DNA from: UBA11574 sp964591175
GTDB lineage: Bacteria; Desulfobacterota; Desulfobacteria; Desulfobacterales; UBA11574
DNA length: 40,170 nucleotides
Direction of reading: 5' to 3'
Assembly: GCA_964591175.1 (NCBI GenBank)
Contig: CAZQAF010000029.1
Span: 1-40,170 of the forward strand
The position numbers were made by a program, and so were the translations under genes. The notes beneath the pieces were generated by a model, which had not been told where the DNA came from, searched no databases, and saw only the letters and a program-made list of their open reading frames with translations. Below, piece by piece: positions 33,301 through 40,170 of this stretch; the first letter of the stretch is position 1; each line of letters begins with the position of its first letter.

Positions 33301-33418
33301 CATCCCCGGAATCAGAAGGCCCGGCACTTTTATGCGCCGGAACAGGACCGCACGACGACGATTCTATGCCGTAACATGTTTTGGGGCTGACGGTTTTTAA
33401 AACATCTGAAAGCCGCAT
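30332..33418 (-). CDS. murEF: Fused MurE-MurF (UDP-MurNAc-tripeptide and -pentapeptide ligase)
   Basis: One uninterrupted 1028-residue frame holding two Mur ligases. MurE part (about 1-515): P-loop GITGTNGKTT (121-130), TNLTQDHLDYH, and DNPR (428-431), the motif that selects meso-diaminopimelate. A poorly conserved, polar linker follows (about 520-550, NTVCQTDPDAQGLSNDPKSS). MurF part (551-1028) starts at an internal Met: P-loop VTGSNGKTS (666-674), GMNRPGEIERLS, TNIGPAHLEGLGS and DDTYNANPGSM. There is no clear ribosome binding site before Met551, so a single fusion polypeptide is likely. Both steps act on cytoplasmic UDP-MurNAc peptides. A MurE-MurF fusion is also known in Bordetella. Confidence 0.95.
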   Translation of the reverse strand: MRLSDVLKTVSPKTCYGIESSSCGPVPAHKSAGPSDSGDDVLVSPDPEIGAIHYRAQEVRPGGLFVAVKGLVADGHDFIDEAIERGASAIVVQKPVKCESIIIEVENTRKALASISAEFFNHPSEKLLLIGITGTNGKTTTAFLIERIFSQAGFQAGVIGTLNYRYAGKTFQNPMTTPESYDLQKILAEMLDNGVTHVVMEVSSHALDLFRVHRCKFDLAIFTNLTQDHLDYHHTMDAYWACKKRFFTEITNFKTVAERAFFVINDNDEKGKELIRDLKSGFGRGCVLSAGFSDNNPIHPGHFRNDLNGIAGEISTPGGTFEFTSPLVGRHNLENILCATGAGVALGLSVNTIKDAIESVDAVPGRLESVLNNRGRYVYVDYAHTPDALEKVLLSLRTSAPGRLICVFGCGGDRDKAKRARMGEVAGRLSDLAVITSDNPRTESPGAIIDQILEGTKKSMTRHFTPSNLGQDFFKGYVVEPDRRKAILLAVEVSKENDAILIAGKGNEPYQIIGNKTIPFDDRKEAQSALSVLDTQNTVCQTDPDAQGLSNDPKSSNQNLMPWKTTDILEATGGKLLCGSLDRAFTGVSIDSRKISAENLFLAVQGDVHDGHRFIGSVIEKGIGGCVIDQKKLNMLPASEMKDSGRVCIAVDDTRRALGDLAAFHRRRIPVSIVAVTGSNGKTSTRKMVSAVVSRRFCTLSTQGNLNNDIGLPLTLLNLKRKHQWAVVELGMNRPGEIERLSEICLPDVGMITNIGPAHLEGLGSVEAVLKAKGELLAKIKPDGTAVLNADDPRLLKLADTVLTNVLLFGFSKKANITAESIQQNGEGLSFNLVLPGETVFVRLQSPAMFMVSNALAAAAVGCILGLSSDEIKEGLESFEPVPGRMNIHKTPKGIHVIDDTYNANPGSMRAAIGTLTALREKNRGFMVIGDMLELGEHSGNMHRMIGSVAAGSNIAGLYVTGNFADDVAAGALEGKMDSENIFKGTREEILKAITKKLDAGDWVLVKGSRGMAMEMVVEGLLAWAGSQ

Positions 33419-33426
33419 CCTTGTGC

Positions 33427-35136
33427 CTATCTCCTCAGTGAGACCATCAATTTTCCGGCCGACTTTTTTGGCGAAATATTCATATAATCCAATGTTTTCT
33501 GGGCAATCGTCTTAAATGCCGGCGCAGCAACGGCACTCCCGTAATGCTCTTTTTGCGGTTCATCGACAACCACGAGAACAGCAATTTTCGGGGCTTCAAC
33601 CGGCGCAAATCCGACAAAAGACGCTATAAACTTATCATTTGAATATCTTCCGTTTTCGTCGATCTTTTGAGCGGTGCCGGTTTTGCCGCAGGCGGAATAT
33701 CCGTCAAGAGCGGCATTGACGCCGGTCCCCCCTTCGGTAATGACCGTCTGCATGATCCGGGTTAAGGTCCCGGCGGTTTTTTCCGAAATTACCCTTCTCA
33801 CGATTTTCGGCGCGAAACTCTTGATCAATCGTCCATGATAATCGGTAATCGCCTGGACCGCGTAGGGTTTCATAAGAATCCCTTTATTGGCGACTGCGGA
33901 TATTGCAGTGATGAGCTGCAAGGCAGAAACGGAAACGCCTTGCCCAAAAGATATGGTTCCGGCATCTATGGTTGTCCACCGTTGAAACGGCGACAGGCTT
34001 CCGGCGGTTTCACCCGGGCAGTCGATACCGGTCTTTTCTCCGAATCCGAACTTTTTTAATGTTTTGAACAGATATTTCGGGCCTGTCATGGCGCTGAATT
34101 TGACGGCGCCGATATTGCTCGAATATTTGATGATCTGTTGCAAAGACAGCCAGCCATGTTCGTGGGAATCGTGGATGACATGATTCCCTATCCTGTAGGC
34201 ACCGTTTTCACAGTAAAAGATGCTGCTGGGTGAACAACTGCCGGATGCTATGGCCGCCGCCGCACTGAAAATCTTCATGGTCGATCCCGGCTCAAAGGGA
34301 TCGGTGATAATCCTGTTCCGCCAGACCTTCCGGTTATACCCGTTTACGGCATTGGGATTGAACAAGGGAACCTGCGCCATTGCCAGCAGAGCGCCGGTCC
34401 TTGGATCCATGACAACGGCCATGCCCGATTTTGCCGAAAATGCGTTTACGCTCTCCGCCAGTGCTTTTTCAGCGATATACTGGATGGTGCTGTCAATGGT
34501 GAGCACAAGGTTTTTCCCGCTGGTCGCGGAACCTGCCGGGCTTTCAGCTTCAAACCCTCTTCCGCGAGCATCTCTTAACACCGTGTATTCGACCACCGAA
34601 CCGCTGAGAATGTCGTTATAATAGAATTCGAGGCCTTCCAGACCATGATCGTCGATATCGGTAAATCCGATAAGCTGGGCGGCAAGTGTTTTATTGGGGT
34701 AAAAACGTTTATGTTCGGGTATAAAGTCAAGTCCGCTGATATCAAGTCTTTTGACGGCTTCTGCCTCTTTGGGCGTCACCTTTCGCTTGATCCAGACAAA
34801 CTTCTTTTTAGAATATAATTTTTTAGCCAGCGCTTTTCGGTTCATTTTAAGGCTTTTTGAAAGCGATCTGGCGACTTTTCTTGGACTTTTTATTTGCGCC
34901 GGATGAGCGGCAATGGACTCGACATCGATGCTGACGGCCATTTCTCTGAGATTCCTGTCGAAAATGGTTCCGCGTTTTCCTGCTGATTTATAAGACACCT
35001 CGTATTGATCGGCGGCTTTCTGGGACAACCAGGAACCGCGAAACACCTGGAGGTACGTGGCCTTGATCCCGATAGCGGCAAAAAAGAGGGTAAAAAGACC
35101 GCCGATGATCATTACACGTAATCTTATTTTTTTCAT
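33427..35136 (-). CDS. ftsI: Septal penicillin-binding protein 3 (FtsI-type transpeptidase)
   Basis: A 569-residue class B PBP. One N-terminal TM helix (about 7-25) leads into the pedestal domain (GKRGTIFDRNLREMAVSI). The transpeptidase domain has SxxK at Ser285-Lys288 (FEPGSTMKIF), SxN in YSSNIG, and KTG in ACGKTGTAQK. There are no C-terminal PASTA repeats. It crosslinks septal peptidoglycan together with FtsW. It starts 12 bp after ftsL. Confidence 0.96.
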   Translation of the reverse strand: MKKIRLRVMIIGGLFTLFFAAIGIKATYLQVFRGSWLSQKAADQYEVSYKSAGKRGTIFDRNLREMAVSIDVESIAAHPAQIKSPRKVARSLSKSLKMNRKALAKKLYSKKKFVWIKRKVTPKEAEAVKRLDISGLDFIPEHKRFYPNKTLAAQLIGFTDIDDHGLEGLEFYYNDILSGSVVEYTVLRDARGRGFEAESPAGSATSGKNLVLTIDSTIQYIAEKALAESVNAFSAKSGMAVVMDPRTGALLAMAQVPLFNPNAVNGYNRKVWRNRIITDPFEPGSTMKIFSAAAAIASGSCSPSSIFYCENGAYRIGNHVIHDSHEHGWLSLQQIIKYSSNIGAVKFSAMTGPKYLFKTLKKFGFGEKTGIDCPGETAGSLSPFQRWTTIDAGTISFGQGVSVSALQLITAISAVANKGILMKPYAVQAITDYHGRLIKSFAPKIVRRVISEKTAGTLTRIMQTVITEGGTGVNAALDGYSACGKTGTAQKIDENGRYSNDKFIASFVGFAPVEAPKIAVLVVVDEPQKEHYGSAVAAPAFKTIAQKTLDYMNISPKKSAGKLMVSLRR

Positions 35137-35148
35137 ATCAAACCGTCA

Positions 35149-35445
35149 TCATGGGATAGTAATTGTCTGACCTCTTGAAGGCACGATTAGGCCGAGTTGA
35201 TCTTTTGCAATTTTTGCGATCCGTTCCGGGGATTTTAAGCTCGCCAGTTCAATCTTCAAGTTGTTTTGCAAAGCGACAAGCTCTTGCTGTTTTTTGGTTT
35301 CTTTTGAAATCTCGTACCCTACCCCGATGCAATTGACCCGGCACCAGGTATAAAGGAAAAGCTCGGCAATAAATACGACCATAAACATGATCCAGACACC
35401 CGTTATTTTGACACCGCCGTTATTGTTTTGTGTTTTTCGAACCAT
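35149..35445 (-). CDS. ftsL: Cell division protein FtsL-like
   Basis: A 98-residue bitopic protein. A short basic cytoplasmic tail (VRKTQNNNGGVK) is followed by one TM helix (about 15-35, TGVWIMFMVVFIAELFLYTW) and a coiled-coil region (ISKETKKQQELVALQNNL), ending in SPERIAKIAKDQLGLIVP, the typical FtsL/DivIC ending. ATG overlaps the rsmH stop by one base (TAATG). FtsL is poorly conserved, so the call rests on layout, size and position. Confidence 0.88.
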   Translation of the reverse strand: MVRKTQNNNGGVKITGVWIMFMVVFIAELFLYTWCRVNCIGVGYEISKETKKQQELVALQNNLKIELASLKSPERIAKIAKDQLGLIVPSRGQTITIP

Positions 35446-36383
35446 TATATTTTCTCTGCGGCTCTGAGTTTCGCACTCCTTGCCATGGGGTTTCTTTGAA
35501 TCTCATCCGTTGAAGGGCGTACCACCTTTTTCGTCAACAAATGAAATGTCGATTTTCGACCGCAGACACACTCCGGGAAATCGGACGGACAGACACATCC
35601 TTTTTCCAAGGCTTTTAATCGATGTTTGACAATCCGATCTTCAAGAGAATGAAAAGATAAAATACATAGGCGGGCTTTGGGATTTAGGAGGTCCGCAACA
35701 TTTTCCATGAATTCATCGAGCATTTCCAGTTCCCTGTTGACGGCGATTCTCAGCGCCATGAAAACCCGTGTCGCCGGATGAATTTTTCGATGAAACGATG
35801 CAGACTTCCCCACGGCATCGCATACGATTTGGGCCAGTTGGCTGCTGGATCTTATGGCATTTTGTTTTCTCGACTTTACGATTTTATTTGCGATTTGCCC
35901 GGCCTGTCGCTCTTCCCCGTATTTAAAAAAAATTCTCTTAAGGGCTTTTTCATCCATACTGTTAATCAAATCTTCAGCCGTTGTTGTCGACGAAGTGTCC
36001 ATGCGCATATCAAGGGGTTCATCTCTTTGAAAACTGAAGCCGCGTCCGCTGGATGCGATTTGATGAAGCGAAACTCCCAGATCAAGAACAATGCCGTCCA
36101 CTGCGTCAATTTTAAGCTCCCGTAAAAACTCGCCCAGATATATAAAATTGCCGTGAAAGAGGTGAAGGGTTACATCGAACGACGTTAAAACGCGTTTCGC
36201 GTTTTCGATGGCATCGACATCTTGATCGATACCGATAAAAACACCGGCCGGAGTGATTTTTCGACAAATAGCGCCGGCATGACCCGAACCTCCCAGCGTA
36301 CCGTCGACATAGACTTTGCCGGGCTTGCAATCGAGATAATGGAGCACCTCGGAAACCATTACCGGTGTATGTTTAAACGGCAT
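35445..36383 (-). CDS. rsmH: 16S rRNA (cytosine-N4)-methyltransferase RsmH
   Basis: A 312-residue SAM-dependent enzyme (formerly MraW) that methylates N4 of C1402 in 16S rRNA. N-terminal HTPVMVSEVLHYL is the family start; the SAM loop is VDGTLGGSGHA. Further motifs are DGIVLDLGVSLHQI, RGFSFQRDEPLDMRMD, ATRVFMALRIAVNREL and CILSFHSLEDRIVK. A C-terminal Cys group (GCVCPSDFPECVCG) is common in this family. It starts 4 bp after mraZ. Confidence 0.98.
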   Translation of the reverse strand: MPFKHTPVMVSEVLHYLDCKPGKVYVDGTLGGSGHAGAICRKITPAGVFIGIDQDVDAIENAKRVLTSFDVTLHLFHGNFIYLGEFLRELKIDAVDGIVLDLGVSLHQIASSGRGFSFQRDEPLDMRMDTSSTTTAEDLINSMDEKALKRIFFKYGEERQAGQIANKIVKSRKQNAIRSSSQLAQIVCDAVGKSASFHRKIHPATRVFMALRIAVNRELEMLDEFMENVADLLNPKARLCILSFHSLEDRIVKHRLKALEKGCVCPSDFPECVCGRKSTFHLLTKKVVRPSTDEIQRNPMARSAKLRAAEKI

Positions 36384-36387
36384 ATGA

Positions 36388-36834
36388 TCAGAGCCCTAAT
36401 TTTGCGATTTCGTTTCTTACGTCCTCCTTTTTCATGTCATTTTCCAGATCCATATTTTCCTTATCCCAGTTTTCCCGTGACCATATTTCAAAATGGTCGA
36501 GGACGCCGACCATTACAATGTCTTTATTGAATCCAGCATACTCTCTTAAGTTCTGCGGAATTAGAATACGGTCCTGTTTGTCGCAATCACATTCAAAAGA
36601 TCCCCCGATAAAAACCCTTCTGAATCGGCGCATGCTTTCACTTTTTTCAGCCAGCGATAAAATGCGGTTTTCGATGTTGCGCCACCCATCATAGGTGTAG
36701 GCCATAAGTCCGCCATCCATTCTGGAAAGCATGACGCCATATGTCCCGTCTGATTTTATGACGTTACGGAATCTGGCTGGAATGACAATCCGCCCCTTTG
36801 GATCGATGGTATGAAATGAGCTTCCTCGAAACAT
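36388..36834 (-). CDS. mraZ: Transcriptional regulator MraZ
   Basis: A 148-residue protein with two AbrB/MraZ-type swapped-hairpin repeats, DPKGRIVIPARFR (residues 11-23) and CDKQDRILIPQNLREYAG in the second half; the DxxGR / DxxxR pattern is characteristic. It forms rings that bind repeated GTGGN sites before the dcw operon and represses it. Matching sites lie just upstream. It is the first gene of the cluster. ATG 36834 follows AGGA at about 8 nt. Confidence 0.96.
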   Translation of the reverse strand: MFRGSSFHTIDPKGRIVIPARFRNVIKSDGTYGVMLSRMDGGLMAYTYDGWRNIENRILSLAEKSESMRRFRRVFIGGSFECDCDKQDRILIPQNLREYAGFNKDIVMVGVLDHFEIWSRENWDKENMDLENDMKKEDVRNEIAKLGL

Positions 36835-36850
36835 ATAATTTTCCTAAAAT

Positions 36851-36902
36851 TCCACTTTGAACCACCTTTTTGTTTAAAAGTACATATTTCAAAAAATGTC
36901 AA
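36851..36902 (-). promoter_or_regulatory. mraZ/dcw promoter with MraZ box
   Basis: On the minus strand, a perfect -35 TTGACA (36902-36897), a 17-bp spacer and a weak -10 TTTTAA (36879-36874) would start transcription near 36867. Immediately downstream, GTGGTTCAAAGTGGA (36865-36851) holds two GTGGN units ten bases apart, the known MraZ-box arrangement, placed over the start point and leader. Confidence 0.6.
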
Positions 36903-36975
36903 GAAAAAATAATTGAAAGTGTAATATTTTTTTATAATAATTCAAAAATGTTAAAAAGAAAGAGGAAATTAGAAT

Positions 36976-36995
36976 GTGGGGTGGTGCAAAGTGGA
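36976..36995 (+). promoter_or_regulatory. Second GTGGN cluster, opposite orientation
   Basis: GTGGG-GTGGT-GCAAA-GTGGA on the plus strand. The final 15 bases differ from the promoter-proximal MraZ box by one base but point the other way, about 130 bp away. Likely a distal MraZ site that may allow looping or may control the divergent side. Confidence 0.45.
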
Positions 36996-37303
36996 GCAAT
37001 TTATGGATAATTCTTATTTGCATTCCGAAAGTTTTGGAAAAATGGGTCAGCCGGGCAATCCTAAAAAATGGGAGGATTTGACATGTTGAGCCGACCTCAT
37101 ATAGAATGTTTACGTCTTGAGTTTCACACCGTGAATATTTGCACCAGGCCGGAAGAATTTAAAAATTGCGTGTTTCCGGGTTTTCTGTTCAACGCTAGAA
37201 ATAATATTCAGACAAAGCTCGACACCGACCAACCCCTGAACGCTGAACACTGAACTCTAAGTGAACCCGGAACCTTTTAACCTGTTTTTCGCAAAGGGAT
37301 ATC
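36996..37303. other. Upstream region of the LytTR regulator
   Basis: About 310 bp without a supportable gene. A 61-codon frame at 37068-37253 has no family pattern and is not called. Near the right end, a heptamer TGAACNC is tandemly repeated three times (37237-37257), followed by one more TGAAC unit near 37262. No terminator was seen. Confidence 0.5.
37237..37257 (+). repeat. Tandem heptamer TGAACNC x3
   Basis: TGAACGC-TGAACAC-TGAACTC lies about 50 bp before the response-regulator start, in the probable leader. It could be a short intergenic repeat or a set of binding half-sites. Confidence 0.5.
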
Positions 37304-38080
37304 ATGAAAATTCGCTGCGTCATTGTAGATGATGAGCCGCCGGCTGTAGACGAACTGAAATATATTCTTACCCGAATCGAGGACGTCGAGGTTGTGGCAA
37401 CTGCCGGTTCGGCATCAGAAGGCATTGCCGTGATCGAAAAACTAAAGCCGAATGTAATCTTTCTGGACATTCAAATGCCCAGGCACAGCGGATTTTATGT
37501 CGCGGAAAAAGTGTCGCGGTTGGAAACGCCGCCCCTTATCATTTTTGCCACCGCCTATGACCAGTATGCTGTTCAGGCCTTTGAAGAAGGCGCTCTTGAT
37601 TATATATTAAAACCTTTTTCCGAAAAGCGGCTGCAAAAAAGCGTGGAACGCGCCAGAAAGGCGCTGTCTTCCAAAAGAAAAGACGTCGGCCAAGAGAATT
37701 TGAACCGCCTTTTGAATGTTATCGAAGGGACAACGAAGGTATTCAACCGGCTGCCGGTTGAAAAAAAAGGGCACGTTCTGCTCAAGGACCCGACAGATAT
37801 CTTTTTTTTCAAAGCCGAGGAGAAAAAAATTCAGGTCCATACGCGGGACGATTTATTTTTCTGCCATACCGCATATACAATGGAAGATTTGACAAAAAAA
37901 CTCGAGTTTCAGTCTTTCTTTCGTCCGCACCGGTCTTATTTGGTCAACCTGACCCATGTCCGGGAAATTATCCCATGGTTCGCGGGGCGTTATCTGCTGA
38001 AAATGAAAAATGAAGAAGCAACCGAGATTCCCGTCAGCAGGGGTCATGTAAAGAATCTAAAGCACAGACTGGGACTTTAA
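37304..38080 (+). CDS. LytTR-family response regulator
   Basis: A 258-residue regulator. Receiver domain (1-120): acidic pair Asp9-Asp10 (VDDEPP), phospho-acceptor Asp55 (VIFLDIQMP), switch Thr in IIFATAYD, and LKPF with the conserved Lys. LytTR DNA-binding domain (about 150-258): DIFFFKAEEKKIQVHTRDDLFF, FFRPHRSYLVNLTHVREI (the FxRxHRSYLVN core) and IPVSRGHVKNLKHRLGL. It is followed 152 bp later by its likely kinase. Such pairs (LytSR/BtsSR type) sense small carboxylates or membrane state and often control an adjacent membrane protein gene. Confidence 0.95.
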   Translation: MKIRCVIVDDEPPAVDELKYILTRIEDVEVVATAGSASEGIAVIEKLKPNVIFLDIQMPRHSGFYVAEKVSRLETPPLIIFATAYDQYAVQAFEEGALDYILKPFSEKRLQKSVERARKALSSKRKDVGQENLNRLLNVIEGTTKVFNRLPVEKKGHVLLKDPTDIFFFKAEEKKIQVHTRDDLFFCHTAYTMEDLTKKLEFQSFFRPHRSYLVNLTHVREIIPWFAGRYLLKMKNEEATEIPVSRGHVKNLKHRLGL

Positions 38081-38232
38081 ATCATTTCATAAAACAACGC
38101 CGTCTTTTATCCCCATATTTCTGCATTCATCCCTAAAAAACAACCTTTCGGAAAATTATAATTGCACTTTAATTTACATATCGTTATAGGGAGAAAACGA
38201 TAACATTCTTTTTAGTGCGCTAAATTGTTGCA

Positions 38233-39969
38233 ATGACCGTCTCTAACCTTTTTTTCCGCCTTGCTGAAAATTTCGGCCTGATTGTCGGCGCCGCCTTTCT
38301 TCTTTTGTCCTGGAGTGCCTTTCAAAAAATACTGTTCAAAAAAAGTAATGAATCTGAAAAGTTGCTGCTGATTCTCTTTTTCGGCACATTCGGTATAATC
38401 GGTACCTATATGGGGGTACCCATCTACGGTGCCATCGCCAACCTAAGGGCCATTGCCGTGATCGCCGGCGGGCTCGTGGGCGGACCCATTGTGGGCATCG
38501 GCGCAGGATTAATAGCAGGCGTGCATCGGTTCCTCATTGACATGCACGGCTTTACTTCCCTGCCCTGCGGCCTTTCCACCTTTCTGGAGGGAATGGCCGC
38601 GGGGTTGATATCCGTCCGGTTGAAGAATGGGATTTTAAACTGGAAAGCGGCGGTCCTGATCGGTGTGGTCGGAGAAACGGCGCATATGCTGATTACCCTT
38701 GGGATGGCAAAACCATATGCCGAAGCATGGACGCTGATCAAAGTCATTGCCATCCCCATGATCACGTTGAACTCCATCGGCGCAGGTCTTTTTGTTCAGA
38801 TCATCCGATCCGTCTTGAAAGACAGAGAAAAAATCGGATCGATCCAGGCTCAAAAAGCCTTAAATATCGCCAATCGAACGGTCAGTTATCTTCGGTTCGG
38901 GCTGACTCCCGAATCGGCCGCAGCCACCGCCCGGATTATTTACGACACCATATCGGTTGCAGCGGTTTCCCTGACAGACGACACGCACATCCTGACTTTT
39001 GTCGGCGCCGGCAATGATCATCACCAGGCCGGCCAAACGATCAAGACAAAATCCACCATCGAAGTTCTTGCAACCGGCGAACCGGTTTTTCTCAAATCCG
39101 GGAGCAGGATCGGCTGTTCGGTGGCTGCGTGTCCGTTGATGTCCGCCATTATTATTCCGCTGAGAAAAGGCGGACAGGTCATCGGCACCCTAAAGCTTTA
39201 CGGCAATGATGATACACATCTTAACACCGTCGATTTTCAGATCGCTCTGGGGCTGGCCGATCTCTTCTCTACGCAACTGGAACTGGAAGATGTTCAATTG
39301 AATGCCCAGCTTCTGGCCCAGGCGGAAATCCGGCGTCTTCAGTCTCAAATCAATCCCCATTTTTTGTTTAATTCCTTGAATACAATCGGTTCCTTCTGCA
39401 GAACGAACTCCAACAAGGCCAGGGAGCTGATCTATGAACTGGCCAACTATTTAAGAACAAACTTTCAAGATAACCGTACCTTCATTAAAGTGGCGGAAGA
39501 GCTGGAACAGGTAAAATCTTATCTTTCCATTGAGCAGGCGCGGTTTGGAGACCGAATTCGGGTTTCCATGGCCATCGAATCCGGGACCGAAGAATGGCTG
39601 GTGCCGCCGCTGACCATTCAGCCGCTGGTAGAAAATGCGGTCAAACACGGCCTTTCAGGAAAGGAAAACGGCGGGCAGGTCCGTATCGCCGTCTCCCGAA
39701 ATGACGGCAAGCTGCATGTGCTGGTTCAAGACGACGGTGTCGGGATGGCCCCTGAGCAAATTGAAAAGATATTTTCCAAAATCGGACTGGAAAACTCAAA
39801 CGGCGGTATCGGATTAAACAACGTCAACCAGCGTCTGGAGCGAATTTACGGCCCTCAGTACAAAATCCGGATCGACAGCCTACCGGAACAGGGGACTTCC
39901 GTACACCTGAATGTTCCGGATAAACGGTCTGTTCAACAATTCCAACATGCAAAAGAATCTTTAAATTAG
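38233..39969 (+). CDS. LytS/BtsS-type sensor histidine kinase
   Basis: A 578-residue membrane kinase. Residues about 1-200 hold the 5TM-5TMR_LYT sensor with PIYGAIANLRAIAVIAGGLVGG and GIGAGLIAGVHRF, the conserved NxR..GG and GxxxGxHR signatures. A GAF-like domain covers about 215-355. The His_kinase domain has LQSQINPHFLFNSLNTIG with phospho-acceptor His376. The HATPase domain has PPLTIQPLVENAVKHG (N box), VQDDGVGM and GGIGLNNVNQRL. ATG 38233 has little ribosome binding site. Partner of the LytTR regulator upstream; the regulator-first order is reversed relative to E. coli btsSR. Confidence 0.95.
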   Translation: MTVSNLFFRLAENFGLIVGAAFLLLSWSAFQKILFKKSNESEKLLLILFFGTFGIIGTYMGVPIYGAIANLRAIAVIAGGLVGGPIVGIGAGLIAGVHRFLIDMHGFTSLPCGLSTFLEGMAAGLISVRLKNGILNWKAAVLIGVVGETAHMLITLGMAKPYAEAWTLIKVIAIPMITLNSIGAGLFVQIIRSVLKDREKIGSIQAQKALNIANRTVSYLRFGLTPESAAATARIIYDTISVAAVSLTDDTHILTFVGAGNDHHQAGQTIKTKSTIEVLATGEPVFLKSGSRIGCSVAACPLMSAIIIPLRKGGQVIGTLKLYGNDDTHLNTVDFQIALGLADLFSTQLELEDVQLNAQLLAQAEIRRLQSQINPHFLFNSLNTIGSFCRTNSNKARELIYELANYLRTNFQDNRTFIKVAEELEQVKSYLSIEQARFGDRIRVSMAIESGTEEWLVPPLTIQPLVENAVKHGLSGKENGGQVRIAVSRNDGKLHVLVQDDGVGMAPEQIEKIFSKIGLENSNGGIGLNNVNQRLERIYGPQYKIRIDSLPEQGTSVHLNVPDKRSVQQFQHAKESLN

Positions 39970-40126
39970 TATGGGACACGGATTTTCGCAGATTCACGCA
40001 AATATGATACCAAATTGATGGTTTTAAATTTTTGGTGATTAAAAAAAACGCGTTCAGGAAAAATATCAAAAAAGCCGTTAATTTTTTTAGAAACATTTTC
40101 TGATTTTTAACCAACGAAAGGAGGGA

Positions 40127-40170
40127 ATGATGACAACACTTATTATCTTTGTCGGTTTTTTGCTTTATTT
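40127..40170 (+). CDS. Membrane protein, 5' end only
   Basis: AAAGGAGG at about 40117-40124 precedes ATG 40127 (or ATG 40130). The 14 visible codons read MMTTLIIFVGFLLYF, the start of a hydrophobic first TM helix. The position just after a LytS/LytTR pair fits a carbon-starvation (CstA/BtsT-like) pyruvate or peptide transporter, but the visible sequence is too short to confirm this. Confidence 0.5.
   Translation, partial: MMTTLIIFVGFLLY

Noticed and set aside
37068..37253. 61-codon plus-strand frame upstream of the LytTR regulator
   Set aside because: No ribosome binding site suited to its start, no family pattern, and its end runs into the TGAACNC repeat array.
1..40170. CRISPR arrays, tRNA or rRNA genes, complete insertion sequences, replication origin
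   Set aside because: No regularly spaced repeat array, cloverleaf, rRNA-like stretch, transposase frame or DnaA-box cluster was found on reading both strands.

Overview
The window reads as chromosomal DNA of a Gram-negative, anaerobe-like bacterium, most probably a Desulfobacterota (Desulfobacterales-type deltaproteobacterium). The reasons are the complete dcw cluster with a diaminopimelate-type MurE, a sigma-54 activator paired with a -24/-12 promoter, a fused HisH-HisF, and structured intergenic repeats of a kind I associate with that group. The taxonomic call is inference; no rRNA or tRNA gene was seen.

Left part (1-11.3 kb, mixed accessory and housekeeping genes): the 3' end of a GNAT acetyltransferase; two small proteins (a SHOCT-like protein and an orphan); ketopantoate reductase; a 460-residue orphan with predicted DNA-binding ends; the fused imidazole glycerol phosphate synthase HisHF; and a cytidylate-kinase-like protein. 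HisHF is flanked by two palindromic MITE-like elements, each ending just upstream of a ribosome binding site. Next comes a compact switch: a CI/LexA-type self-cleaving repressor, three matching 18-bp operators, a 54-aa protein and an unlisted 31-aa single-helix membrane peptide. A YkgJ-like cysteine-cluster protein, a SET-domain protein and a PgpH-like 7TM-HD phosphodiesterase follow.

Middle (11.3-17.9 kb): this is the most interesting part. A sigma-54 enhancer-binding protein whose receiver domain lacks the phospho-acceptor Asp is divergent from a tightly coupled four-gene operon. The operon encodes an AdoMet-decarboxylase-fold pyruvoyl enzyme, a FemAB/BioF2-like GNAT, an ATP-grasp ligase and a fold-III PLP decarboxylase. 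It has a well-spaced -24/-12 promoter 50-60 bp upstream of its first gene and an inverted repeat about 110 bp further up. A C39-like cysteine peptidase gene converges on its end with an 8-bp overlap. I read this as a sigma-54-controlled pathway making a polyamine- or amino-acid-derived amide; the product is unknown.

Right part (17.9-36.9 kb, minus strand): a complete division and cell wall cluster, mraZ-rsmH-ftsL-ftsI-murEF(fused)-mraY-murD-ftsW-murG-murC-murB-ftsQ-ftsA-ftsZ, followed by a B12-binding-type radical SAM gene. No ddl is present. The mraZ promoter carries a GTGGN-type MraZ box over its predicted start point.

Right edge (37.3-40.2 kb): a LytTR response regulator, its LytS-type 5TM histidine kinase, and the first codons of a membrane protein that may be their target.
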